DNA of 64,000 nucleotides from Brevundimonas sp. UBA7506 (GTDB lineage: Bacteria; Pseudomonadota; Alphaproteobacteria; Caulobacterales; Caulobacteraceae). Made by a program: the position numbers and the translations under genes. Below are positions 8,802 to 16,952 of the stretch, one piece after another (the first letter of the stretch is position 1; each line of letters begins with the position of its first letter). The DNA is taken from contig NZ_DLNQ01000015.1 of assembly GCF_002479495.1 (NCBI RefSeq), forward strand, positions 506,969 to 570,968, in the 5' to 3' direction. Below the pieces are notes generated by a model that was not told where the DNA came from, did no database searches, and was given only the letters and a program-made list of their open reading frames with translations.

Positions 8802-9935
8802 ATGGGCCGGTCGGCGGCCGTCGCCCCAGCCGATGAGGCGTGGACATCGACGCTGCCGGGGCGGCGTCGGGCGGCTGTTGATGCGCCGCCGGCTCTGGCG
8901 AGCCTGTGGCGCTGTCCGCGGTGTCGTGGCGAACTGGCTCGTGTCGCCGAGCGACTGGACTGCGACGCCTGCGGCCATCGCTATGGTCAGGTCGACGGGA
9001 TCCCCGATCTGAGGGTTCCCGGCCCCAGCTGGATCGACGTCGAGGAGGATCTGAGGACGGCGCGTGAGATCGCGGCGCTGGACCTGGACGTGGAGGATCT
9101 GGTTCGCGCGGTCTACGCGCGGCGGTCCGCCTGGAGCGAGGATCTGGTGCGAATGAGGACGCGGCAGGTTCTGGACGCGCCGCAACGGCTCCAGAAGGAC
9201 GTCTCGGGATGGCTGGCCGAAGCGGTGTCTCAAGATGCGTGGCTCGATCTGGGTTGCGGTCCCGGCATGTTGCTGGCCGCCGCCGCCGGCCTGAAGGGGC
9301 CGGGGGCCGGCGTGGGCGTGGACGTGTCGATGACCTGGCTGGTGGTGGCCAAGCGGTTGATCCAGGCCCATGGCGGGACGCCGATTCTGGCCGCCGGGCT
9401 GGCCGAGGCCCTGCCTTTTTCAGACGGCGCCCTGTCGGGTGTGGTCTCCCTCGACGTGATCGAGCACGTTGAAGGGCCTGATGCCTTCCTGAGCGAGATC
9501 GACCGCGTCGTGCGCCCCGGCGGACGACTGGCGCTCAGCACCCCCAACCGTTTCAGCCTGTCGCCGGAGCCCCACGTCATGGTGTGGGGGGTGGGCCTTC
9601 TGCCGCGCCGTCACCAGGCCCGCTATGTCGCCTGGCGCAGCGGCAAGACCTATGTCTCGACCTGTCTGATGAGCAGCGCCGAACTGGGCCGAAAGCTCAG
9701 GCGATGTACGCGTTTCGCCGCCCGCATCCTCATCCCGCCTGTGCCTGACGAGGAGGTGGCGCGCTTTTCTCCGCTCAAGGCCCGGCTGGCCCGGCTCTAC
9801 AACAGCATCGCCGCCGCGCCTGCCCTGCGGGCCGTCTTCCTGACCATAGGGCCCTTTTTCCAGATAGTCGGGGTCAAGGTCCATGAGCCGGGGTCTCCGC
9901 GGGGCGTTCGAGGGGCGCGGCCTTGGGTCGCATAG
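8802..9935 (+). CDS. Class I SAM-dependent methyltransferase with N-terminal zinc ribbon
   Basis: A 377-residue protein. The N-terminal part has a Trm112-like zinc ribbon, CPRC (about 38-41) paired with CDAC. A class I methyltransferase domain follows, with motif I LDLGCGPGM, the acidic post-I motif GVDVS, and motif IV-like VSLDVIEHVEGPDAFL. UbiE/MenG-like methyltransferases and sugar or antibiotic methyltransferases share this core, so the substrate cannot be named. The ATG at 8802 is preferred over one 60 nt upstream because AGGAG lies 7 nt before it. The C-terminal ~100 residues are basic and hydrophobic and may contact the membrane. Confidence 0.82.
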   Translation: MGRSAAVAPADEAWTSTLPGRRRAAVDAPPALASLWRCPRCRGELARVAERLDCDACGHRYGQVDGIPDLRVPGPSWIDVEEDLRTAREIAALDLDVEDLVRAVYARRSAWSEDLVRMRTRQVLDAPQRLQKDVSGWLAEAVSQDAWLDLGCGPGMLLAAAAGLKGPGAGVGVDVSMTWLVVAKRLIQAHGGTPILAAGLAEALPFSDGALSGVVSLDVIEHVEGPDAFLSEIDRVVRPGGRLALSTPNRFSLSPEPHVMVWGVGLLPRRHQARYVAWRSGKTYVSTCLMSSAELGRKLRRCTRFAARILIPPVPDEEVARFSPLKARLARLYNSIAAAPALRAVFLTIGPFFQIVGVKVHEPGSPRGVRGARPWVA

Positions 9936-9987
9936 CGGCGCTAGGCCGTTCGCAGATCAATACGCGCTCCTTGGAAGGAGACACCGA

Positions 9988-10098
9988 ATGAAAGCCATGA
10001 CCCTCAAGGTCGTGATCGGCATTGGCGCGGCGGCGTTGATGGCTGGATTGGCGCTCATGATCTGGGCCGGCTTCGCCATGTCGGTTCATGGCGGCTAA
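9988..10098 (+). CDS. 36-residue single-pass membrane peptide
   Basis: A small ORF encoding 36 residues: MKAMTLK, one hydrophobic helix of about 24 residues rich in Ala, Gly and Ile, and a short tail SVHGG. A very strong Shine-Dalgarno sequence (GGAAGGAG, 9973-9980) sits 7 nt before the ATG, which is the main reason to believe it is translated. It lies 52 nt after the methyltransferase gene on the same strand. I do not recognise a family. It could be a small membrane regulator or a subunit of an unidentified complex. Confidence 0.6.
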   Translation: MKAMTLKVVIGIGAAALMAGLALMIWAGFAMSVHGG

Positions 10099-10260
10099 GC
10101 AGAAAGACCGTCGCCGGGACCAAGGCTGCCAAGGCTAAAGGCGTAAACCGGCGCCGGCTCTGGACCGGCTGACCGCAAAATCCTCTCTTCCCCGCTCGTA
10201 ATCGGCGGCGGTCGCGCCCATGTCCGGGGGCGACCTCGTCAACGGCATCGGATCATCGGC

Positions 10261-11052
10261 ATGGACCTGCAACTCACCGGCAAGCGCGCTCTCGTGTGCG
10301 GCGGCTCCAGCGGCCTGGGACGGGCCGTGGCGACGGCCCTTGTGGCCGAGGGGGCGCATGTGGCCCTGCTGTCGCGCGATGCGGTCAAGCTTCAGGCCGT
10401 GGCCGATGAGCTGAACGCCATGGGGCCGGGCAAGGCGGTGATCGCCCCCGCCGATCTGGCCGACCATGAGGGCTTGCTGAGGGCGGTGGAGGAGGCCGAG
10501 GCCGCCCTGGGCGGACCGATCCAGATTCTGCTAAACAACACCGGGGGCCCGCCGCCCTCGGGCGTGGCGGGTCTCGAACCGGCGCTGTGGCGCGAGCAGT
10601 TCGAGGCCATGGTGCTGTCGGTCTTCCGCCTGACGGACCGGGTGCTGCCGGGGATGCGGGCCATGGGCTGGGGGCGGATCCTGAACGTCGCCTCCACCTC
10701 CGTGATAGAGCCTATCGGGACGCTCGGCGTGTCCAACACCCTGCGCGCCTCGGTCGCGGCCTGGGCCAAGACGCTGGCGGGCGAGGTCGCGATCAACGGG
10801 GTGGCGGTCAATACCCTGCTGCCGGGCCGGATCGACACCCCGCGCATCGAGCGTCTGGACGCCGCCCGCGCCGCCGCCACCGGGGTCGAACCCGCCGAGG
10901 CGCGCGCGGAATCGGTGAAGTCGATCCCGGCGGGCCGCATTGGCGCGACCGAGGAGTTCGGCGCCGTGGCCGCCTTCCTGGCCAGTCCTCTGGCGGGATA
11001 TGTCACCGGGTCCCTGATCCGCATCGACGGCGGCGCCGTCAGGGCGATCTGA
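10261..11052 (+). CDS. SDR family oxidoreductase, atypical active site
   Basis: A 263-residue Rossmann-fold protein of the short-chain dehydrogenase superfamily. The glycine motif CGGSSGLG is at 13-20, NNTGGPPPSG replaces the usual NNAG strand, and the catalytic-serine strand NVASTSV is present. At the place of the usual YxxxK catalytic pair the sequence reads SNTLRAS, so the Tyr and Lys are missing. This fits a 3-oxoacyl-ACP-reductase-like SDR subgroup with a divergent catalytic tetrad. The C-terminus ends in the standard GSLIRIDGGAVRAI dimer region. Its 3' end overlaps the convergent protease gene by 14 nt. It could be an active enzyme using other residues or a binding protein. Confidence 0.82.
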   Translation: MDLQLTGKRALVCGGSSGLGRAVATALVAEGAHVALLSRDAVKLQAVADELNAMGPGKAVIAPADLADHEGLLRAVEEAEAALGGPIQILLNNTGGPPPSGVAGLEPALWREQFEAMVLSVFRLTDRVLPGMRAMGWGRILNVASTSVIEPIGTLGVSNTLRASVAAWAKTLAGEVAINGVAVNTLLPGRIDTPRIERLDAARAAATGVEPAEARAESVKSIPAGRIGATEEFGAVAAFLASPLAGYVTGSLIRIDGGAVRAI

Positions 11053-12058
11053 GCGGCGGCGGTTTGATCAGTTCGCCCAGGCTGATGCGCGACTGGCCGT
11101 AGTCGAGGGTGATGCGGCTGAACCGGGTCAGAATGTCGGCCCCCAGCAGAAGCGCAGGCTGGTCGGCCAGGCCCAGCACGCGAAAGGCATGGAGGTCGCC
11201 GAACAGCAGGGGCGTGGCGCCCAGCTCGCGGCGCGCCAACCGCAGGTTCGACACCGCGCCGCTATCGACCATCAGCGACTGGCCAATGACGCCATAGACG
11301 CGGATGGATTGCCGCGCGGCGGGGCCGATCCGGGCGTCGATGGCCCGCATCAGGGCCAGATTGCCGATCGAGTACTGAGCCCCGCTGTCCACGAACGCCA
11401 CGGTCGGGACACCCTCGACCTGGACATTGGTCAGGAACAACTGGCCGAAGCGCCCGCTGCGCGCTGGGGTGATGTTGGAGGGCATTCGGCTGGCCACGCC
11501 GTTGAAGAAGAACCCGCGTTCGTCCACGTCGGGACCCGACGGCGTCATCATGGCGCGACGTCGGCGCACCTCCAGCGTCAGGCGAAAGCGTGACAGGACG
11601 TCAAGACCCAGCAGCCCGTCGGCCCCCAGCACCGCGAAGGGGAAGACCGGAGGCGTCAGGTTGGTGAAACGCCGGCCCGAAAAATCCAGCCTGGGCAGAC
11701 GTACGGTCCGCACCACCTCCGCCGCCGTGATGCCGTGGACCAGTACAGGCGGCCCGGGCGCCAGGTTCAACTCGTCCGCCAAGCGGTCTGAAATCGCCGT
11801 CCGCTCTGCGCCGGTGTCGATGACGAACACGGGGTCGCGCAAACTGCCGACATCGACCCTGGCTCCCAGACGTGTCAGCAGGTTTTCCAGCAGGCGTGCG
11901 GCTTCCTGGGCCTCAGGCGGAGGAGGTTCAGGCGGGAGTGAAGCGGGCGGTGGCCGGGTTTGAGCGCCGGCGTTGACCGGCAGCCACAGCGCCGCGGCGC
12001 CGCCCGCCGACAGGGCGAGGGCGGTGCGACGGGACGGAACGGGATCTGGTCGGCGCAC
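11039..12058 (-). CDS. Retropepsin-like aspartic protease, two-lobed, exported
   Basis: A 339-residue protein of the bacterial aspartyl-protease (PF13650-like) group. An N-terminal export signal contains SRRTALAL followed by a hydrophobic stretch and AGAQ, so it may use the Tat or Sec route to the periplasm. After a proline-rich linker, lobe 1 has FVIDTGAER and GADGLLGLDVL, and lobe 2 has VAFVDSGAQYS and LLLGADIL. Each lobe thus carries an Asp-Thr/Ser-Gly-Ala catalytic motif plus the hydrophobic-Gly flap partner, which allows an active site within one chain. The substrate is unknown. A monocistronic location is likely. Confidence 0.82.
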   Translation of the reverse strand: MRRPDPVPSRRTALALSAGGAAALWLPVNAGAQTRPPPASLPPEPPPPEAQEAARLLENLLTRLGARVDVGSLRDPVFVIDTGAERTAISDRLADELNLAPGPPVLVHGITAAEVVRTVRLPRLDFSGRRFTNLTPPVFPFAVLGADGLLGLDVLSRFRLTLEVRRRRAMMTPSGPDVDERGFFFNGVASRMPSNITPARSGRFGQLFLTNVQVEGVPTVAFVDSGAQYSIGNLALMRAIDARIGPAARQSIRVYGVIGQSLMVDSGAVSNLRLARRELGATPLLFGDLHAFRVLGLADQPALLLGADILTRFSRITLDYGQSRISLGELIKPPPLRSP

Positions 12059-12135
12059 AGGCCTGTCTCCACACCGTAATCGATCCCCGTTCGGACAATA
12101 GGCGCCGTTCGTCGTCGTTGGATAGCCTTACTGCG

Positions 12136-13071
12136 TCAGCCCTTGGGATGGGCCTCGGCGTAGGCGCCCAGCAGGCGGGCGGCGTCGACCTGGGTGTATT
12201 TCTGGGTGGTGGACAGACTGGCGTGACCCAGCAGCTCCTGGATGGAGCGCAGGTCCGCCCCGGCCCCCAGCAGATGGGTGGCGAAGCTGTGGCGCAGGGC
12301 GTGAGGCGTGGCCGAGGCGGGCAGGCCGAGGCGGCCGCGCAGGCGCTGGACCGTGGCCTGGACGTGGCGCGGGCTTAAGGGGCCGCCGCGTCTGGCGCGG
12401 AACAGGGGCTGATCAGCCTCAAGGACGAAGGGCTGCTGGGCCAGATAGGCGTCCACCGCCTCGCGCACCTGGGGCAGGACCGGGGCCAGCCGCATCTTGC
12501 CGCCCTTGCCGGTGATCCTCAGGGCCTCGGGCAGGGGGGCATCGGACCGCTTCAGCGACAGGGCCTCGGAAATCCGCAGCCCGCAGCCGTAGAGCAGGGT
12601 CAGGACGGCGCGGTCGCGCGCGGCCTCCCACGGCGCCATGTCGAGATCGGCCTCGGGTTCGTGCAGCAGGCCGCGCGCCTGATCCTCGGTGACGGGCCGG
12701 GGCAGGGAGGGCTTGACGCGCGGACCGCGCACCAGAGCCAGTTGGGGGGCGGCCACGCCGCAGCGCCGGTCGAGGAAGGCATGGAAGCCGCGAATGGCGG
12801 CCAGGGTCTGGCTGAGCGAGCGGGCGTTCAGGGGGCGGTCGCCGCTTCGCCGCTCGGCCAGATGGGCGCGGACCTCGGCGGCGGTGACGGCGCCCAGGTC
12901 GGCCAACATCTGCGGGCCGCCGCGATGGCGTTCGAGGAAGGCGACGTAGAGGCGGCCAATGTGGCCGTAGGCCTCGAGCGTGCGCGGCGACAGGCGACGC
13001 TCGTGCGCCAGATGCTCGAGCCAAGCGAGGAGGGCCTCTGACGCGGAGGTGTTTAGCCCTGCGTCGGCCAT
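12136..13071 (-). CDS. xerC: Site-specific tyrosine recombinase XerC
   Basis: A 311-residue tyrosine recombinase that with XerD resolves chromosome dimers at dif. The N-terminal SAM-like core-binding domain spans about 1-105. The catalytic residues are all visible: R166 (GCGLRIS), H257-x2-R260 (HALRHSF), H283 (LLGHAS) and the nucleophile Y292 (QKYTQ). Length and motifs are those of XerC/D rather than of a phage integrase. It ends a minus-strand operon after a DUF484 gene (overlapping it by 19 nt), the same pairing as in many Proteobacteria, which supports XerC over XerD. Confidence 0.93.
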   Translation of the reverse strand: MADAGLNTSASEALLAWLEHLAHERRLSPRTLEAYGHIGRLYVAFLERHRGGPQMLADLGAVTAAEVRAHLAERRSGDRPLNARSLSQTLAAIRGFHAFLDRRCGVAAPQLALVRGPRVKPSLPRPVTEDQARGLLHEPEADLDMAPWEAARDRAVLTLLYGCGLRISEALSLKRSDAPLPEALRITGKGGKMRLAPVLPQVREAVDAYLAQQPFVLEADQPLFRARRGGPLSPRHVQATVQRLRGRLGLPASATPHALRHSFATHLLGAGADLRSIQELLGHASLSTTQKYTQVDAARLLGAYAEAHPKG

Positions 13072-13754
13072 CGCTCGGCCATGCGTTCGACCACGCGGGT
13101 GATGAAGGCCACCAGTTCGCAGCCCATGGCCGGGGTGAAGCCGTCGTCCTCAAACGAGCCAAAGGCGCACAGGGCCGGGCGGGCGCCGTCCGAACCGGGC
13201 AGGTGAAGGCTCATGCGGACCAGGGCGACCGACTTCACCTCTCCCTCGGCGGGGCCGAACAGGTCGAGGCCGGTGAAGTTGGGGCCGAGCCATTCCAGAC
13301 CGTCGTCGCCGAGCAGGGCGTCGACGCGGCCCGGCTCCAGCGCCTTCCAGCCGAAGGGGACGGCGCCGGGTTTTTCCATGGCGATGGCGCCGCCGGCCAG
13401 ACCGAAGCGGGCCTGTGAGGTGGCGTCCAGCTGACGCGACAGCTCGGCGTGGCTGGTCGCCTCCATCAGATCCAGGGCGGAGACATGGGTCTGGGTCTGG
13501 GCGGCGAAGTTGGCGCGGGCGATCTCTTCGATCTGCTTCCTCGCCCCGGCCTCGCGCTGGACCACGGCCTCCAGCCGGGTCAGGGCCGCGCGGCCGAAGT
13601 CGACCACGTTGCGGCCGGTGGCGCGCAGGCCCAGTTCTTCCAGAAGGGTGCGGTCGTCCAGCAGACGATCCGGGTGGGCGTTCAGCCAGGCCCGCACCTC
13701 GGGCCAATGAAGGCCCTCGACGGCATCGGATGAGAGGTCCTGGGAAGTGCTCAA
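13053..13754 (-). CDS. DUF484 family protein
   Basis: A 233-residue DUF484 (GAF-like) protein. The N-terminal region contains WLNAHPDRLLDDRTLLEELGL, close to the family's usual FLxxHPDFF start, then a helix and a GAF-type sensory fold. The start is taken as TTG at 13754 because an AAAGAGG ribosome site lies just upstream and the protein then begins at the family's normal position; the longer reading frame runs into the fsa gene. It lies between fsa (25 nt upstream) and xerC (overlapping). The neighbourhood with xerC is conserved widely but the function is not established. Confidence 0.85.
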   Translation of the reverse strand: MSTSQDLSSDAVEGLHWPEVRAWLNAHPDRLLDDRTLLEELGLRATGRNVVDFGRAALTRLEAVVQREAGARKQIEEIARANFAAQTQTHVSALDLMEATSHAELSRQLDATSQARFGLAGGAIAMEKPGAVPFGWKALEPGRVDALLGDDGLEWLGPNFTGLDLFGPAEGEVKSVALVRMSLHLPGSDGARPALCAFGSFEDDGFTPAMGCELVAFITRVVERMAERWPTQG

Positions 13755-13779
13755 GCGGACCTCTTTTGCGGGTCGGGAT

Positions 13780-14433
13780 TTACAGAATGGACTGACCGGT
13801 CTTGCCCCAGTCCGCCAGGAAGGCATCAAGCCCCTTGTCGGTTAACGGGTGCTTTACCAAGGCCTTGAAAGTGTCGGCCGGCAGGGTTGCGGCGTCGGCG
13901 CCGGCGATGGCGGCGGCGGTGACGTGGTCAGGGTTGCGCAAGCTCGCGGCCAGGATTTCGGTGTCGAAATCATGGATGTCGTAGAGGGCGCGGATTTCTT
14001 CCAGCAGGCCCTCGCCGTCGGCGCCGACGTCTTCCAGACGGCCGACGAAGGGCGAGATGAAGGTGGCGCCCGCCTTGGCGGCCAGCATGGCCTGGGCGGC
14101 CGAGAAGCAGAGGGTGACGTTGGTCTTGATCCCCTTGTCGGCGAAGGCCCGCGTGGCGCGCAGGCCGTCCCAGGTCAGGGGCAGTTTGACGACCACGTTC
14201 GGAGCGATGGCGGCCAGCTTGTCGCCCTCCTTCACCATGGTCTCGAAATCGGTCGCCACGGCCTCGGCGGAAATCGGCCCCTCGACGAGGGCGCAAATCT
14301 CAGCGATGACCTCGGCGATGTTCCGACCCGACTTGGCGATCAGCGACGGATTGGTGGTGACGCCGTCCACCATCCCGGTGGGCAGCATGTCCTTGATGAC
14401 GGCGACGTCGGCGGTGTCGAGAAAGAGTTTCAT
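13780..14433 (-). CDS. fsa: Transaldolase / fructose-6-phosphate aldolase family
   Basis: A 217-residue small transaldolase of the FSA/TalC class. It begins [10 protein letters not shown], has [11 protein letters not shown], and the Schiff-base lysine is K83 (VVVKLPLTW). Other typical motifs are TLCFSAAQA and SPFVGRLED. It either cleaves fructose 6-phosphate or transfers dihydroxyacetone units in the pentose-phosphate pathway; at this length bacterial annotation cannot separate the two. The ATG at 14433 is selected by homology to the family start; upstream in-frame sequence belongs to an intergenic repeat. It is the first gene of the operon fsa-DUF484-xerC and is divergent from priA. Confidence 0.9.
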   Translation of the reverse strand: MKLFLDTADVAVIKDMLPTGMVDGVTTNPSLIAKSGRNIAEVIAEICALVEGPISAEAVATDFETMVKEGDKLAAIAPNVVVKLPLTWDGLRATRAFADKGIKTNVTLCFSAAQAMLAAKAGATFISPFVGRLEDVGADGEGLLEEIRALYDIHDFDTEILAASLRNPDHVTAAAIAGADAATLPADTFKALVKHPLTDKGLDAFLADWGKTGQSIL

Positions 14434-14474
14434 GGGATCAGGTTTTAGCGCCGACGAAGGCGAAGGGCGAGCCC

Positions 14475-14616
14475 AATCCTCCCCTGCAAGCGCAGCGCGG
14501 CGGGGGAGGGGGACCGCGAAGCGGTGGAGGGGGCGGATTTCAAGCGCCGCGTCTGGTCTCGCCCCCTCCACCATGCTGCGCATGGTCCCCCTCCCCCGCT
14601 ATGCGGGGGAGGATCG
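14475..14616 (+). repeat. Palindromic repeat family A, copy 1
   Basis: Two hairpins in opposite orientation: a left unit with a GGGGGACCGC-GAA-GCGGTGGAGGGGGC core and a right unit carrying GCCCCCTCCACC then CATGGTCCCCCTCCCC, bounded by ATCCTCCCC and GGGGAGGAT. The same unit occurs at 44271, 56793 and 60146. It lies between divergent fsa and priA, and its right boundary supplies the priA ribosome-binding site. Confidence 0.85.
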
Positions 14617-14622
14617 CAGATC

Positions 14623-16785
14623 ATGAAGGTCGCCTCCGTCCTCATTCCCCTGCCGGTGCCGGAAGCCTTCGACTATGCGGTTCCCGAGGAACTGGCGGTC
14701 GCGCGCGGCGATCAGGTGGCCGTGCCGCTGGGGCCGCGTCTGATCCGGGGCGTGGTCGCCGAGGTGTTCGAGACCACGGGCTCGAACCGGCGACTGAAGG
14801 CGATCGATCAGGTCCTGACCGATCCGCGCCTGCCGGAACGGACGCTGGATTTCGTCGAATGGGCCGCGCGCTGGACGCTCAGCCCGCCCGGTGAGATGGC
14901 GGCCACGGCCCTGAAGGGGCTGCGTGCGCCGCAGCCCCGGCCTGAGCGGCGGGTCAAACGGGTCGAGGGGCGATCTCCGGCCCGGCCCACGGCGACCCGG
15001 ACGGCGGTGCTGGAGGCCTTGGGCCAGCGCTCGATGACAGCCGCCGATCTGGCGCGTGCAGCCGAGGTCTCGGCGGGCGTGGTCAAGGGACTGGTCGACG
15101 AGGGCGTTCTGACGGTGATCGAGATCGAGGCGGTCGCCGCCTTCGACGCCCCCGATCCCGACCATGCCCCCGCCAGTCTGAACCCGGATCAGGCGGCGTC
15201 GGCGACGGCCATCGCCGACGCGGTGGCCAAGGGCGGTTTCGCCCCCTTCCTGCTGGACGGGGTGACCGGCTCGGGCAAGACCGAGGCCTATCTGGAGGCG
15301 GCGGCGCGGGCGCTGCGTCATGATCCGGCGGCGCAGATTCTGATCCTGCTGCCGGAAATCGCCCTGACCCAGGCGGTGATCGAACGCATCGCCGCCCGCT
15401 TCGGCGTCACCCCCGCCGAATGGCATTCGGGCGTCGCCCCGCCCAGGCGCCGTCAGGTCTGGGAGGCGGTGGTCGCCGGGCGCTGCAACATCGTGGTCGG
15501 GGCGCGCTCGGCCCTGTTCCTGCCCTACGCCAACCTGAGGCTGGTCGTGGTGGACGAGGAGCACGACGGCTCGTTCAAGCAGGAAGAGGGGCTGGTCTAT
15601 CACGGCCGCGACCTGGCCGTGGCCCGCAGCCGCATCGAAGGCGCGACCGTCGTCCTGGCCTCGGCTACGCCGTCGCTGGAGACCCTGTGGAACGCGCGTC
15701 AGGGCCGCTACGGCTGGCTGAAGCTGGCGGCGCGGCACGGGGCGGCGGTTCTGCCCGATATTGATCTGGTGGACCTGCGGACCTGTCCGCCCGACCCGCA
15801 GACATGGCTGTCCCAGCCGCTGCGCGACGCCATCGGCGAGACCTTCGCCAAGGGGGAGCAGAGCCTGCTGTTCCTGAACCGGCGCGGTTACGCCCCCGTC
15901 GTCCTGTGCCGCGCCTGCGGTCACCGGCTGACGGCGCCGGACACCGACAGCTGGCTGGTCGAGCATCGCTACACCGGGCGGTTGGTCTGTCACCTGACGG
16001 GCTTCTCGATGATGAAGCCCAAGCTCTGTCCGTCGTGCGGGGCCGAGGATTCCCTGGTCCCGGTGGGGCCGGGCGTCGAGCGGGTCGAGGAGGAGGTGCG
16101 CCGCCTCTTCCCCGAGGCCCGCACCGCCATCTTCAGCTCCGACACCGTGCCGGATGGCCAGTCGGCGCGCGCCCTGATCCAGTCGATGGCCGAGGGCGAG
16201 ATCGACATTCTGGTGGCCACGCAGGCCGCTGCGAAAGGCCACAACTTCCCGCGCCTGACCCTGGTGGGGGTGGTGGACGCAGACCTTGGCCTGCGCGGCG
16301 GCGACCTGAGGGCGGCGGAGCGCACCTATCAGCTGTTGGCCCAAGCCACGGGCCGGGCGGGGCGGGCGGACAAGCCGGGCCGCGCCCTGTTGCAGACCTG
16401 GACGCCCGAGCATCCGGTGCTGATGGCGCTGGCGGCGGGCGACCGCGACGCCTTCGTCGAGGCCGAGATGGGCGAGCGGGAGGCGGCGTCCCTGCCGCCG
16501 CACGGGCGTCTGGCGGCGATCATCCTGTCCAGCGAGAACGCCATGGCGGTGGAGAAGGTCGCCCGCGATCTGGCCGAGGCCATCCCCAACGCCGAGCGGC
16601 TGGAGGTCTATGGCCCCGCCGACGCGCCGCTGGCTTTGGTGCGGGGGCGGCGCCGCAAGCGGCTGCTGGTCCGGGCCGACCGCGACGTTAACCTGCAGGC
16701 CTTCCTGCGCGCCTGGCTGGGTCGGGTGAAGGTCCCGGCCTCGGTGCGGCTGACGGTGGACGTGGACCCATATAGCTTCCTGTAG
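14623..16785 (+). CDS. priA: Primosomal replication restart helicase PriA
   Basis: A 720-residue superfamily 2 helicase that reloads the replisome at stalled forks. The N-terminal DNA-binding region starts MKVASVLIPLPV. Walker A is GVTGSGKTEA (~210-220) and Walker B is VVDEEHDGSFKQ, followed by HGRDLA. A zinc-binding insert has CRAC, then VCHLTG, then CPSC, so one cysteine of the middle CxxC pair is replaced by Thr. Helicase motifs V-VI are TQAAAKGHNFP and QATGRAGR. The ATG at 14623 is preceded at about 10 nt by GGGAGG from repeat copy 1. The C-terminus VDVDPYSFL is standard. Confidence 0.95.
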   Translation: MKVASVLIPLPVPEAFDYAVPEELAVARGDQVAVPLGPRLIRGVVAEVFETTGSNRRLKAIDQVLTDPRLPERTLDFVEWAARWTLSPPGEMAATALKGLRAPQPRPERRVKRVEGRSPARPTATRTAVLEALGQRSMTAADLARAAEVSAGVVKGLVDEGVLTVIEIEAVAAFDAPDPDHAPASLNPDQAASATAIADAVAKGGFAPFLLDGVTGSGKTEAYLEAAARALRHDPAAQILILLPEIALTQAVIERIAARFGVTPAEWHSGVAPPRRRQVWEAVVAGRCNIVVGARSALFLPYANLRLVVVDEEHDGSFKQEEGLVYHGRDLAVARSRIEGATVVLASATPSLETLWNARQGRYGWLKLAARHGAAVLPDIDLVDLRTCPPDPQTWLSQPLRDAIGETFAKGEQSLLFLNRRGYAPVVLCRACGHRLTAPDTDSWLVEHRYTGRLVCHLTGFSMMKPKLCPSCGAEDSLVPVGPGVERVEEEVRRLFPEARTAIFSSDTVPDGQSARALIQSMAEGEIDILVATQAAAKGHNFPRLTLVGVVDADLGLRGGDLRAAERTYQLLAQATGRAGRADKPGRALLQTWTPEHPVLMALAAGDRDAFVEAEMGEREAASLPPHGRLAAIILSSENAMAVEKVARDLAEAIPNAERLEVYGPADAPLALVRGRRRKRLLVRADRDVNLQAFLRAWLGRVKVPASVRLTVDVDPYSFL

Positions 16786-16824
16786 AGGCGTCGCTGCTTG
16801 AGCGCAGGTGTCCGATCCAGCACC

Positions 16825-16933
16825 GCCGTCATCCTCGGGCTTGACCCGAGGATCGGGCCGTCAGTCTGCGCGACGTCTGAAGGTTGAGCGCGCCGTTTCA
16901 CTCGATCCTCGGGTCAAGCCCGAGGATGACGGC
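16825..16933. repeat. Palindromic repeat family D (31-bp inverted repeat)
   Basis: A perfect 31-bp inverted repeat (16825-16855 with 16903-16933) around a 47-nt spacer. Each arm is itself palindromic (CCTCGGG-CTTGA-CCCGAGG). Arms begin GTCATCC, like families B and C. It lies between the convergent priA and glutaminyl cyclase genes, so it may end transcription from both sides. Such repeats are common in alphaproteobacterial genomes. Confidence 0.85.
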
Positions 16934-16952
16934 TGGGGATGGGGGCTGGCGC

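Noticed and set aside
12136-13071. A phage integrase instead of XerC
   Set aside because: Length, N-terminus and pairing with DUF484 all fit XerC; no phage genes or attachment repeats are near.
13780-14583. A longer fsa start at 14583
   Set aside because: The extra codons are translated repeat sequence; the conserved protein begins at 14433.
14475-14616. A CRISPR-like array of GC-rich repeats
   Set aside because: The units are inverted pairs with unrelated short spacers and occur singly at distant loci, not in direct tandem with uniform spacers; no cas genes.
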